A DNA stretch of 64,000 nucleotides from Ruegeria sp. Ofav3-42. Its GTDB lineage: Bacteria > Pseudomonadota > Alphaproteobacteria > Rhodobacterales > Rhodobacteraceae. The position numbers and the translations under genes are program-made. The notes beneath the pieces were generated by a model. That model worked only from the letters and a program-made list of their open reading frames with translations. It was not told the origin of the DNA and did no database searches. The stretch spans positions 62,001-126,000 of the forward strand of contig NZ_JAKRGB010000010.1 in NCBI RefSeq assembly GCF_022347725.1. The letters run 5' to 3'. The first letter of the stretch is position 1. Every line of letters begins with the position of its first letter. Positions 28,635 through 38,917 of the stretch are shown here, piece by piece.

Positions 28635-29486
28635 CTATGCATCCGCCTGCGCGGCCTCATAAGCAAGCATCGCGCGTTTCACCGGCAGCCCCCAATGATA
28701 GCCGCCCAGACCACCGGATTTGCGCAGCGCACGGTGGCAGGGGATCAGCCAGCTAACCGGGTTGCGCCCAACTGCCGTTCCGACTGCGCGCACGGCTTGT
28801 GGCGATCCAACACGCTGCGCGATCTCGGAATAGGTCGTTACCTGCCCCGAGGGGATATGCATAAGCGCTTCCCATACCTTGATCTGCAAGGGCGATCCGA
28901 TCAGCAACAGCGGCGTCGGTTCCAACCGGTCACTGGCCGCACCAAACGCGCTGAGCACCCAGGGGCGCAGGCGCATCGGGTCTTCTACGAATTCCGCCAT
29001 GGGCCAGCGCGAGATCATGTCCTTCAATGCAGCCTCTTCACCGGTTTCGGCCCCAAAAGCCATGCCACAGATGCCTTTTTCAGTGCCCATGACCAGTGCA
29101 GGACCAAACGGGCATTCGAACCAGCCCCAATAGATCGTAAGGCCATCGCCCTTGCGGGCGTATTCGCCGGGGCTCATGGATTCCCATTTCAGGAACAGAT
29201 CATGCAGGCGGCCGCTGCCGGACAAGCCGACATTGTGCGCCGTCTCAAGCGTTGTGAATCGCTCGCGCAGCAGCGCCTTGGCGTGGCCCAGGGTCAGATA
29301 TTGCTGATAGCGTTTTGGTGACACCCCGGTCCAGCGCGAGAACAGGCGCTGGAAATGCGCGGGGCTCATGTCCATCTGGCGCGCCAACTCGTCGAGACTG
29401 AGGGTTTCGCCGCCCTGATCAATCAGGTTGATCGCACGGCGCATGACGTTGTAATGGTATCCGCTTTCCGGGGTCTGGACGTTCAT
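28635..29486 (-). CDS. AraC-type regulator fused to O6-methylguanine-DNA methyltransferase (Ada-like)
   Basis: A 283-residue protein. Residues 14-112 form an AraC helix-turn-helix pair (DELARQMDMSPAHFQRLFSR; HNVGLSGSGRLHDLF). About residues 115-280 form an Ogt-type suicide alkyltransferase with Cys250 in WLIPCHRAL and the arginine-finger region AVRAVGTAVGRNPVS. It removes O6-alkyl groups from guanine. The N-terminal Ada zinc domain that senses methyl-phosphotriesters is missing. ATG 29486 starts MNVQTPESGYHYN; the frame extends 15 codons upstream without family likeness. Divergent from nth, another DNA repair gene. Confidence 0.9.
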   Translation of the reverse strand: MNVQTPESGYHYNVMRRAINLIDQGGETLSLDELARQMDMSPAHFQRLFSRWTGVSPKRYQQYLTLGHAKALLRERFTTLETAHNVGLSGSGRLHDLFLKWESMSPGEYARKGDGLTIYWGWFECPFGPALVMGTEKGICGMAFGAETGEEAALKDMISRWPMAEFVEDPMRLRPWVLSAFGAASDRLEPTPLLLIGSPLQIKVWEALMHIPSGQVTTYSEIAQRVGSPQAVRAVGTAVGRNPVSWLIPCHRALRKSGGLGGYHWGLPVKRAMLAYEAAQADA

Positions 29487-29604
29487 GGTTCTCACCTCTT
29501 TGTCTTGTCCAAACCATAGCGCGCAGGCCACGGCCCCGCGACCCGGAACTTGCGCATTGGCTTTGGACTTGTATCAACGCGCCCCGACCGGCATTAAGGC
29601 GCGG

Positions 29605-30249
29605 ATGGCAAAACAACTTGATTATCACACGATCCGCGAGATCTTCACGCGTTTTCAGGACGCCGACCCAGAGCCCAAAGGCGAGCTGGATCACGTGAAC
29701 GTCTATACTCTGGTCGTGGCCGTGGCGCTGTCTGCGCAGGCCACCGACGCCGGGGTAAACAAGGCCACGCGCGCGCTGTTCAAAATCGCCGACACGCCGC
29801 AAAAGATGCTGGATCTGGGCGAAGAGGGCCTGATCGAGCATATCAAGACCATCGGCCTGTTCCGGCAAAAGGCCAAGAACGTCATCAAGCTCAGCCGGAT
29901 TTTGGTCGAAGAGTATGACGGTGAAGTGCCCAATTCCCGCGCTGCGCTGCAATCGCTGCCGGGTGTGGGTCGCAAGACCGCCAACGTGGTGCTGAACATG
30001 TGGTGGCGTTATCCGGCGCAAGCCGTGGACACCCATATCTTCCGCGTCGGCAACCGCTCTGGTATCTGCCCCGGCAAAAACGTCGACGCTGTCGAGCGCG
30101 CCATCGAGGACAATATCCCAGTTGATTTTCAGCTGCATGCGCATCACTGGCTGATCCTGCACGGCCGCTATCACTGCAAGGCACGCAAACCGATGTGCCC
30201 AACCTGTATCATCCGCGATCTCTGCGAATTTGAGGACAAGAACTTATGA
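29605..30249 (+). CDS. nth: Endonuclease III
   Basis: A 214-residue DNA glycosylase/AP lyase that removes oxidised pyrimidines. It has the helix-hairpin-helix LPGVGRKTANVV with the catalytic Lys (GRKTAN), the catalytic Asp in VDTHIFRVGNR, and the C-terminal 4Fe-4S ligands CKARKPMCPTCIIRDLC (C-x6-C-x2-C-x5-C). ATG 29605 gives the normal length; the frame is open to 29485 but lacks homology. The stop overlaps the kinase start (ATGA), so the two genes are coupled. Confidence 0.96.
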   Translation: MAKQLDYHTIREIFTRFQDADPEPKGELDHVNVYTLVVAVALSAQATDAGVNKATRALFKIADTPQKMLDLGEEGLIEHIKTIGLFRQKAKNVIKLSRILVEEYDGEVPNSRAALQSLPGVGRKTANVVLNMWWRYPAQAVDTHIFRVGNRSGICPGKNVDAVERAIEDNIPVDFQLHAHHWLILHGRYHCKARKPMCPTCIIRDLCEFEDKNL

Positions 30250-31235
30250 AAACGTACCAACTGACCGGCATCGGGAATGCTGTTGTAGACGTGATTTCCC
30301 AAGCTGATGACAGTTTTCTGGAACTGATGGGCATCGAGAAGGGCATCATGCAGCTGATCGAGCAGGAGCGCGGTGAGGTGCTGTATGCCTCGATGGAAGG
30401 CCGGGTACAGACACCGGGCGGATCGGTTGCCAATACGATTGCCGGCGCAGGTGCTTTGGGACTGGACTCAGCGTTTATCGGGCGCGTGCATGACGACGCT
30501 CTGGGGCGTTTCTACGCGGATGCGATGAACGAAGATGGCGTCGACTTCGTGAACCCACCCGTACCGGGCGGTGAATTGCCGACCTCGCGCTCGATGATCT
30601 TTGTTTCGCCCGATGGTGAGCGGTCGATGAATACTTATCTGGGGATTTCCTCGGAACTGTCGTCCGAAGACGTGTCCAGCGATGTCGCGGGCAACAGCCA
30701 GATCATGTTCCTCGAGGGTTATCTGTTCGACAAGGAAAAGGGCAAGGCGGCGTTTCTTGAGGCCGCACGCAACTGCCACAAGGGCGGCGGCAAGGCGGGC
30801 ATCGCCATTTCCGATCCGTTCTGCGTGGAGCGCCACCGGGTCGACTTCCTGCTGCTGATTGAGAACGAGCTGGATTTCGTCATCGGCAACGAGGCCGAGA
30901 TCAAATCGCTGTTCGAAACTGACGATCTGGAAGAAGCGCTGGCCAAAACCGCCGCGATCTGCCCTCTTGTCGTGTGCACACGTTCGGGCGACGGAGTTAC
31001 GGTTCTGAACGAAGGCAAGCGCATCGACGTGCCGGTGGAAAAAGTGGTGCCCGTGGATGCGACCGGTGCAGGCGATCAATTCGCGGCCGGATTCCTGTTT
31101 GGAATGGCGACAGGCCGCGATTATGAGACCTGTGCGCGGATCGGTAATGTCTGCGCCCGCGAAGTCATCAGCCATATCGGCCCCCGCCCCGAGGCAAACA
31201 TGCAGGAACTGCTGCGCGCCGAAGGGCTGCTGTAA
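30246..31235 (+). CDS. PfkB-family kinase (adenosine kinase-like)
   Basis: A 329-residue ribokinase-family sugar/nucleoside kinase: the N-terminal GIGNAVVDVISQADD, substrate loop PGGSVANTIAGAGALG, FIGRVHDDALGRFYADAM and the C-terminal ATP/catalytic motif VDATGAGDQFAAGFLFGMAT with the base Asp. In Roseobacter genomes it is annotated as adenosine kinase; the overall sequence fits, but the substrate is not proven by motifs. It is translationally coupled to nth and convergent with the DUF547 gene (7 bases between stops). Confidence 0.85.
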   Translation: MKTYQLTGIGNAVVDVISQADDSFLELMGIEKGIMQLIEQERGEVLYASMEGRVQTPGGSVANTIAGAGALGLDSAFIGRVHDDALGRFYADAMNEDGVDFVNPPVPGGELPTSRSMIFVSPDGERSMNTYLGISSELSSEDVSSDVAGNSQIMFLEGYLFDKEKGKAAFLEAARNCHKGGGKAGIAISDPFCVERHRVDFLLLIENELDFVIGNEAEIKSLFETDDLEEALAKTAAICPLVVCTRSGDGVTVLNEGKRIDVPVEKVVPVDATGAGDQFAAGFLFGMATGRDYETCARIGNVCAREVISHIGPRPEANMQELLRAEGLL

Positions 31236-31242
31236 CCGCCAG

Positions 31243-32082
31243 CTACGATCCAGCCGCCGCGTCGTTCAGCGCCCAGTCGTACTGGTATGCTTTGACACGC
31301 GGCGTCTGCTGCAGACGGGCGCGCAGCTCGGGTTCCGCCACCGTTTCGATGTAGGCCAGAATCGCCTTTTCATTCGGACCGAAGTCCTCGCGGAACCAGA
31401 TGTAGATTTTCGACAGGATTAGCCCGTCGCGGTTGTCGAACCATACTCCGCGCGGGTCGTTTACATAGTCGTGTTCAGCAGCGGCAAAGTCCCGCTCCAA
31501 TGTCTCCGCCCGCCAGGCACGGTTCATCAGGTTGGGGCAGCCCACAGCGGCACAGTTCAGCGCATAGTGGATACGCGGTTCGTTGAATGTAGGCCGGATG
31601 ATGCGGTGTTCGATGTCATTCAGGGTCAGGGTTTCCCCGCTAACCTGTGCCAAAGGACGGTTCCACGGCCCAATCGACAGCGGTCCATCCTTGATGTCTC
31701 GGATCGAGGCAACGGGGTAGTTGTCGAGCACCACATCAACCGTCAACGCATTATACAGATTGATCCAGTAAGCAAGTTGCTGGTTACGGGTTAGCTGCGC
31801 AGGGTCAACGGCCTGTAAGTCGGCCAGATACTCTTTCAGACGCGCCTGATCCGCCTGTGTCACTTGCCCATACGCCAGCCGATTCACGCCTTGCGCATCC
31901 GTGCTGACGTAGCGGTTCAGAAAGTTGTCCCAATCCCGGTGATCAACTTTCTCTCCGGGAGGTGTCGCGAAGCGGGTCAGGGTCTGCCCCGGAAGGGCCT
32001 CGGGCGCAGGCAGGGCCAACCGTTCCACGCTGGCGCAGGCCGCCAGTATCGGAAATAGCAGAAGTAACAGAAGGTTTCTCAT
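31243..32082 (-). CDS. DUF547 lipoprotein, coupled to radical SAM gene
   Basis: A 279-residue protein with a lipoprotein signal (RNLLLLLLFPILAAC, Cys15 as lipid site) and a DUF547 domain: NQQLAYWINLYNALTVDVVL, SIRDIKDGPLSIGPWNRPLA, LNDIEHRIIRPTFNEPRIHY, ALNCAAVGCPNLMNRAW, LSKIYIWFREDFG. The AVGCP Cys and Asn/His residues resemble the active site of the papain-like fold proposed for the family. Location: outer or inner membrane, periplasmic side. Its ATG overlaps the radical SAM stop by 4 bases, so the two proteins are likely made together. Confidence 0.82.
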   Translation of the reverse strand: MRNLLLLLLFPILAACASVERLALPAPEALPGQTLTRFATPPGEKVDHRDWDNFLNRYVSTDAQGVNRLAYGQVTQADQARLKEYLADLQAVDPAQLTRNQQLAYWINLYNALTVDVVLDNYPVASIRDIKDGPLSIGPWNRPLAQVSGETLTLNDIEHRIIRPTFNEPRIHYALNCAAVGCPNLMNRAWRAETLERDFAAAEHDYVNDPRGVWFDNRDGLILSKIYIWFREDFGPNEKAILAYIETVAEPELRARLQQTPRVKAYQYDWALNDAAAGS

Positions 32083-33452
32083 GACACGTCCTTTCGGTTC
32101 CGGCGCAACGCACGCATCTGACCTTTGAGCCGTTTGAGAGGTGCCAAAGCGGGATCGCTTAGATCCGGCAGATCGGGGGTTCCTGACAGGCGTGGCGCGG
32201 CGGCGTTCCACCAGCTTGGACCAAACGGGCCGTCGATCTGATCGGGTGCCGCCAGATGCAGGTCGCGTTGCGCATTGTGGGCACACATAGAAAGTGGGCC
32301 GTTTGCCGTGGCAACCATGAACACGCAGGAGGCGCAGCGATCTTCTTCCAGCGCATCCGCGGCCATGAAGTTATGGATGAACACGGATTGTCGACGGACC
32401 GGTCCGCGTAAAAGGCCGCGCCCCAGACGCAGAACACAACCAAGCAGATGCAATCCAGCCCGCGCAGCCACGAGTGGATGGCGTAACGCCATGCGCCGCA
32501 CCCCATCACGGATATCGATATGGCCGTCTGCCGTCCGATCCGCCTGTTCCAGCGCGGCTATCACCTGATGAGCTAGACGCCGGGCTGACAAAAGTGAAAC
32601 CGCGCGTCCTCCGGCAGTGACCACACTGGCATAACGGTTGCATTTCGAATGCCCGACGGCTGCGGTGTCGAAATGCAGGGGCGTTTCATACCCGGCCTCG
32701 ACCGCGCGCATCACGCTGTCTTGTGTGATCGCGTCGGGCCGTTCGCGCAGCACTCCCCGCCCGGTATCGGCCTGCATCTGGAACGAAACAAAGGCAACCT
32801 CAGGGCGGTCACGCAGAAACCGCGCCAGCGATGGGAGTTCGTCGAAATTGCCACCAAAGACCGTTGTGTTGAACAGAACCCGCAGGCCCAGCCCGCGTGT
32901 GCGGCGGATATAAGCACAACGCACGGTGTTCAGCTCGGCTTCGCTGGCGAACCCTTTGCGTTCCTGAGTCAGATCGACGTGAAAGGCCACATCATCCAAT
33001 CCGGCTGCTGCGAGCCGCGTCAGAAAGGCCCGGCTGGCGCGAATACCGTTGGTCATCAGGCAGGACCGCATGCCCAAGCGCTTGATCTCGCGGCAGAGCG
33101 CTTCAAGATCCTCGACTTTGCGCAGTGTCGGATCTCCGCCTGTCAACTGGACCGAAACACCGGGGCCGTAGTGGCTTTGGATCGTGGCAATCCGCGCGAA
33201 CAAAACCGAAAGCGGCGGATCATACGTCATCTCGGCCCGGTCCGAGAGGTAACACAGCGTGCAATCCAGATTGCAGCGCTGGGTGACCTCAAGCGCGACG
33301 CAAGCGATGGGATAGAACCGGCCTGCGGTCTGGCCGGCGCCATATTCCCCACATCCTTGCAAACCGCCACGTAACGGAGCGCGGCGGTCGGTACCCGTGA
33401 ACTTGCGTCCGGCGGGCTTTATGGAAGTGAGAGCTGGGGCTGTGTCCTTCAT
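32079..33452 (-). CDS. Radical SAM protein of unknown substrate
   Basis: A 457-residue radical SAM enzyme. The 4Fe-4S motif is CNLDCTLCYLSD (about residues 60-71), with the SAM-binding GGDPTLRK (about 103-110). It also has AGLDDVAFHVDLTQERKGF, VLFNTTVFGGNFDELPSLAR and GHSKCNRYASVV. The last third carries extra cysteines (RCASCVFMVATANGPLSMC) that could bind a second cluster. Its general layout recalls large radical SAM enzymes acting on lipids, but this is a weak impression. ATG 33452 is chosen over a TTG at 33461. Coupled by ATGA to a DUF547 lipoprotein gene. Confidence 0.82.
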   Translation of the reverse strand: MKDTAPALTSIKPAGRKFTGTDRRAPLRGGLQGCGEYGAGQTAGRFYPIACVALEVTQRCNLDCTLCYLSDRAEMTYDPPLSVLFARIATIQSHYGPGVSVQLTGGDPTLRKVEDLEALCREIKRLGMRSCLMTNGIRASRAFLTRLAAAGLDDVAFHVDLTQERKGFASEAELNTVRCAYIRRTRGLGLRVLFNTTVFGGNFDELPSLARFLRDRPEVAFVSFQMQADTGRGVLRERPDAITQDSVMRAVEAGYETPLHFDTAAVGHSKCNRYASVVTAGGRAVSLLSARRLAHQVIAALEQADRTADGHIDIRDGVRRMALRHPLVAARAGLHLLGCVLRLGRGLLRGPVRRQSVFIHNFMAADALEEDRCASCVFMVATANGPLSMCAHNAQRDLHLAAPDQIDGPFGPSWWNAAAPRLSGTPDLPDLSDPALAPLKRLKGQMRALRRNRKDVS

Positions 33453-33524
33453 ACCCGCCAAGCTAGACAGGTCGATCAGATGCGGCCACGCCCCCTCACG
33501 CCAACGTGCGGCTTGGTGAGTGAA

Positions 33525-34235
33525 TCAGCCGCAGCACCCACCGGATTGTTTCAACGGAGCGCTTGCAGGCGCTTCATTCAGGTTCGCGCCCCGACCCAAC
33601 CACGTCCGCTCGACCAAATAGAAATCGGCGAACCGGGCGACAAAATCCTCGGACACAGTTTTCTGCGGGATGCCTGTCGCCAGCAAAGCCTGCTGCCAAG
33701 CTTTCACCTTCGGATAGGCTGCCAACATATCGTGCCCACTGTGATCAGCCACGATTGCAGCGCGATGCAGCAAGGGCAACCACGCCATATCGACATTGCC
33801 CAGCGCCTCACCCGCAAAAAAGGGTCCGTCGCCCAACTGCTTTTCAGCTTTCGCAAACGAGGCGTTCAGCTTGGTCGTGCGATCACTGTAGATCGCCTGA
33901 TCCGCGCTTTGCATCGCGCTGCACTGGACCAGGTAATGTTTGCTTGCCTGATAGCTCCACGCGCGGTTCAGGGCGCGCTGTTCGGGCGTCAGGTCGGGCT
34001 GCAGGGGGGCAGCCACTTCGTCGAGGTATTCAGCAATCGCGTCCGACTCGAACAACGCAGTACCGCCTTCGGTCACCAGAACCGGCACCTGACCTGTCGG
34101 CGACAGCTCCAGAAACCAATCTGGTTTGTCGCTAAGGCTGATATAGTCGATCTGATAAGGCACCTGCTTCGCTTCCAACAACGCGGTGACGCGCTGAACG
34201 AATGGGCAGATTTTGAAACTGATGATACGGATCAT
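33525..34235 (-). CDS. Glutathione S-transferase family protein
   Basis: A 236-residue GST: thioredoxin-like N-terminal domain (MIRIISFKICPFVQRVTALL with an SxxxCPFVQ active-site region, LSPTGQVPVLV and the glutathione-binding ALFESDAIAEYLDE) and an all-helical C-terminal domain (GPFFAGEALGNVDMAWLPLL). CPFVQR near residue 10 points to an omega/DHAR-like GST with a catalytic Cys. The tail ends in GGCCG, which is unusual. It lies downstream of sigZ and rppH on the same strand, perhaps in one transcript. Confidence 0.88.
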   Translation of the reverse strand: MIRIISFKICPFVQRVTALLEAKQVPYQIDYISLSDKPDWFLELSPTGQVPVLVTEGGTALFESDAIAEYLDEVAAPLQPDLTPEQRALNRAWSYQASKHYLVQCSAMQSADQAIYSDRTTKLNASFAKAEKQLGDGPFFAGEALGNVDMAWLPLLHRAAIVADHSGHDMLAAYPKVKAWQQALLATGIPQKTVSEDFVARFADFYLVERTWLGRGANLNEAPASAPLKQSGGCCG

Positions 34236-34299
34236 TTGTCTTTCCTTTTGCTGGTTTCATCTGTCAGACGAAGCCCGCGCCAAAAAGACGACGATCAGA

Positions 34300-34839
34300 T
34301 CAACATTTTTTGCAGGATTTCGGTTTTTCCTGAATGTCCGAGATATTGCCCCGCACATCCATCGAGATATTGCAGCAATCTTCGAACGCTTTTCGCAATT
34401 CTGCCCGGCCCTTCTGAACGCGGGATTTCAGAGTTGAATACGCCAGCCCCTGCGCCGCCGCGTAATCCTGCTGGGACATGCCATTGATGTCGATCGCCAT
34501 TAGCATATCTGCAGTTTCCTGCGGCAAACCCCGAATGAAGGGTTCGACACAGCCCTCCAGATCCTGCCGCGTTTCCGGATCATCGCGGTGATACCAAAGG
34601 TCATCAGGGTGCGCCTCGGCACGGCCGGATTTCCGGTAATAGTCGATGATCGTGCGGTCGGCTGTTTGAAACAACCACGGCTGCAGTTTTGCCGGGTCCT
34701 TCAAATTCGGCAGACCGGTGAAAACTTTGACCGATATCTCTTGCAGCAGATCATCCACATCTGCCGCGTTGGACACACGCGAATGCAGAAACGCCTTCAG
34801 GCGTGCGCGGTACTTGGGCCAGATGTCTTCGATTTGCAT
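34300..34839 (-). CDS. SigZ-like ECF RNA polymerase sigma factor
   Basis: A 179-residue ECF sigma factor. Region 2 (about 10-75: RLKAFLHSRVSNAADVDDLL, QPWLFQTADRTIIDYYRK) and region 4 (about 100-155: LPQETADMLMAIDINGMSQQ, AYSTLKSRVQKGRAELRKAF) are separated by a short acidic linker. The C-terminal tail has CC and CKKC motifs (DCCNISMD, KSCKKC) as in SigZ proteins, where they may bind zinc or sense redox state. No anti-sigma gene is adjacent. It starts 6 bases after the rppH stop and so is probably co-transcribed. Confidence 0.85.
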   Translation of the reverse strand: MQIEDIWPKYRARLKAFLHSRVSNAADVDDLLQEISVKVFTGLPNLKDPAKLQPWLFQTADRTIIDYYRKSGRAEAHPDDLWYHRDDPETRQDLEGCVEPFIRGLPQETADMLMAIDINGMSQQDYAAAQGLAYSTLKSRVQKGRAELRKAFEDCCNISMDVRGNISDIQEKPKSCKKC

Positions 34840-34845
34840 GCTGTC

Positions 34846-35331
34846 TTATGACAGGTGATCGGCAAAGGCGGCAACCACTTGCTGGTAAACCTCACGTTTG
34901 AACGGCACGATCTCTTCGATCAGCTTACCGGGGTCCTGCCATTTCCATTGAGTGAATTCCGGATGCTCTGTCTGGATGTCGATCTGGTCGTCCCGGCCCG
35001 TATATCGTAGCAAAAACCATTTCTGTTCCTGCCCGCGATAGCGGCCCTTCCAGATTTTGGGCACGATGTCATGCGGCAGATCATAAGGCAGCCAGCCGTC
35101 GGTCTCGGCTACGATCTCGACAAGGTCGGATGTAACCCCCGTTTCCTCCCACAATTCACGCAGCGCCGCGTCGCGCGGGTCTTCGCCTTTGTCGACGCCG
35201 CCCTGAGGCATTTGCCAGGCCTCTTTGTGGCGGTCATTGCGCTGGCCAACGAAAATCTTGCCATCGGCGTTCATCAGCATAAGTCCCACGCAGGGACGAT
35301 AGGGCAGTTTGGCGATTTCTTCGGGAGTCAT
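34846..35331 (-). CDS. rppH: RNA pyrophosphohydrolase RppH
   Basis: A 161-residue Nudix hydrolase that removes pyrophosphate from the 5' end of mRNAs and so triggers decay. The Nudix box [20 protein letters not shown] continues TGV, and the N-terminal [20 protein letters not shown] and WQMPQGG match the family. GAGG lies 7 bases before ATG 35331; ATG 35343 lacks a ribosome site. It probably leads a transcript with the sigma factor and GST genes. Confidence 0.93.
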   Translation of the reverse strand: MTPEEIAKLPYRPCVGLMLMNADGKIFVGQRNDRHKEAWQMPQGGVDKGEDPRDAALRELWEETGVTSDLVEIVAETDGWLPYDLPHDIVPKIWKGRYRGQEQKWFLLRYTGRDDQIDIQTEHPEFTQWKWQDPGKLIEEIVPFKREVYQQVVAAFADHLS

Positions 35332-35403
35332 GCGCGGCCTCATGAATGTGCTTTGAGACGTCTGTATCAAGCCCCAAGGCCCCAGCAAAGGGTTTGACGT
35401 TAG

Positions 35404-37497
<2,094 letters not shown>

Positions 37498-37521
37498 AAC
37501 AGTGTCACATTCACACTTAAG

Positions 37522-37551
37522 AAAGCCGTCTCGAAAGAGGCGGCTTTTTTT
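37522..37551 (+). terminator. Terminator of the dienoyl-CoA reductase gene
   Basis: AAAGCCGTCTC / GAGGCGGCTTT stem with one G-U pair and GAAA loop, followed by a run of T residues, 24 bases after the stop. Confidence 0.92.
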
Positions 37552-37595
37552 CTGTGCTGCTTGACTCTGTAGTTACCAATATACATATGTACGTC

Positions 37596-37847
37596 ATGAA
37601 TCAGAAAATAGAACGCACCCAGACGGGAATTCGAATCGAAAAGCGCCTGCTGAAAGTTCTCAAAGGACTGGCAGAGTCGCTGGACATGACCCTTGGCGAT
37701 CTGATCGAGGGCATCGCCCTGCATAGCTTTGAAAACAAGCCGGCGTTTTCCGAGGAAACGCTGGAGAAAATCAAACAACTCAAAAGTGTCTACGACCTCG
37801 ACTGGACAGCCGAGGACAGTCACCGTTTCAAGGAGGACGGAGAATGA
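37596..37847 (+). CDS. Small ribbon-helix-helix-like protein
   Basis: An 83-residue protein. IERTQTGIRIEKRLLKVLKG, LAESLDMTLGDLIEGIALHS looks like a ribbon-helix-helix DNA-binding motif (beta strand TGIRIEKRL, helix A VLKGLAESL, turn, helix B LGDLIEGIA) with an acidic tail. ATG 37596 and 37587 are both possible. Upstream TTGACT (37561) could be a -35 with CATATG 17 bases further, which would put the transcript start close to the first codon. It overlaps the next gene by ATGA. The arrangement resembles a regulator or antitoxin plus partner. Confidence 0.6.
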   Translation: MNQKIERTQTGIRIEKRLLKVLKGLAESLDMTLGDLIEGIALHSFENKPAFSEETLEKIKQLKSVYDLDWTAEDSHRFKEDGE

Positions 37848-38221
37848 GCGCCGATATCACCAGCGCGTTTGAGGCACACGCCATCGACAACACGACCTTC
37901 GGGCATGCCGAACATGTGCAGGTCGCTTACGACCTGCTTCGCAAATATGATTTCATTGATGCTGCCACGATCTATGCCAAAGGCATTCGCACGCTTGCGG
38001 CCAAGGCGGGCGCTCCGGATAAGTTCAACCTGACGATCACTTACGCGTTCATGAGCCTGATCGCTGAGCGTCTTGCCAATACTCAAACCAAGGGCTTTGA
38101 GGCTTTCACGCGAGAAAACCCAGATCTGATGGCCAAGACTGTACTCAACCAATGGTATTCGAAAGAACGGCTGAATTCGGCGCTGGCGCGCGGAGTCTTC
38201 CTGCTGCCCGTCGCCGCGTAG
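37844..38221 (+). CDS. Conserved hypothetical protein coupled to the RHH-like gene
   Basis: A 125-residue, mostly helical protein: TTFGHAEHVQVAYDLLRKYD, AAKAGAPDKFNLTITYAFMS and NQWYSKERLNSALARGVFLL. The F-x-H-x2-H start followed by a T-x-T segment recalls a small family of uncharacterised bacterial proteins of the same length. Two His residues and conserved polar residues suggest a binding site, but no function is known. Translation is coupled to the preceding small gene (ATGA overlap). Confidence 0.65.
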   Translation: MSADITSAFEAHAIDNTTFGHAEHVQVAYDLLRKYDFIDAATIYAKGIRTLAAKAGAPDKFNLTITYAFMSLIAERLANTQTKGFEAFTRENPDLMAKTVLNQWYSKERLNSALARGVFLLPVAA

Positions 38222-38247
38222 ACAGGTCGGCGGACTGGGCGCACAGC

Positions 38248-38688
38248 CTATTCGACCGTGATCGTAATCACTTCGGACACAATCGGCGTGGCGTGCGGCA
38301 CGTGACCGGCATCGCCCAGAACCAGCTGCAGTGTGTGTTCACCCGGAGCAAGCTCCAGCGTCACCTCCGTCTGACCGCCACCGAAATGCAAATGGTTATC
38401 GTCCGAGGGCAGACCATAGGCCAGTTCATCCGCACCGTCTTCACCCTCACCCAACGGTGGGCGGTCGACAAGCAGGTGATGGTGACCAGTGTTTTCGGCC
38501 TCGGTCCCGGCGGGCGCCACCCCCATACCACTCAGACCAAAAACCACAGTTACCGGTGACTGAACCGTGTCACCGTCCGACAGGTTTGCGAAATAGACCT
38601 TCGCATCCGGGTTCGAGGGAGTTTCACCCCCGGCCAATGCAAGGGATGCGGACAGGTACAGAGCTGCGATGGCTAAAATGGCTTTCAT
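38248..38688 (-). CDS. DUF4399 exported protein
   Basis: A 146-residue protein with a signal peptide (MKAILAIAALYLSASLALAG) and a DUF4399 domain: VYFANLSDGDTVQSPVTVVF, GLSGMGVAPAGTE, NTGHHHLLVDRPP, NHLHFGGGQTEVTLELAPGE and HTLQLVLGDAGHVPHATPI. The His-rich GHHHLL and NHLHFG stretches could bind metal. The family is periplasmic and uncharacterised. GGAGGAG is 4 bases before ATG 38688. Convergent with the RHH unit and divergent from a LysR gene 229 bases away. Confidence 0.85.
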   Translation of the reverse strand: MKAILAIAALYLSASLALAGGETPSNPDAKVYFANLSDGDTVQSPVTVVFGLSGMGVAPAGTEAENTGHHHLLVDRPPLGEGEDGADELAYGLPSDDNHLHFGGGQTEVTLELAPGEHTLQLVLGDAGHVPHATPIVSEVITITVE

Positions 38689-38917
38689 GTTCTCCTCCGT
38701 GGACACAAATTTGCCATTCTCATGTTAACATATTCCGCCAACTTCGCCTAAAATCCTTGAGTTACAGGCTTTGTGGCCAACTCGGAAACCATCGTTTCTG
38801 CGTTTCCCATCTGCAAACGATCCGATTTAAATCCCCGATATTATCCAATGTCTGCCTAGTTTCCGCCCAGATTGGAGGCCACAGTTAGCCAAAGAACAGA
38901 ATTCCTGGGGTACTAGA

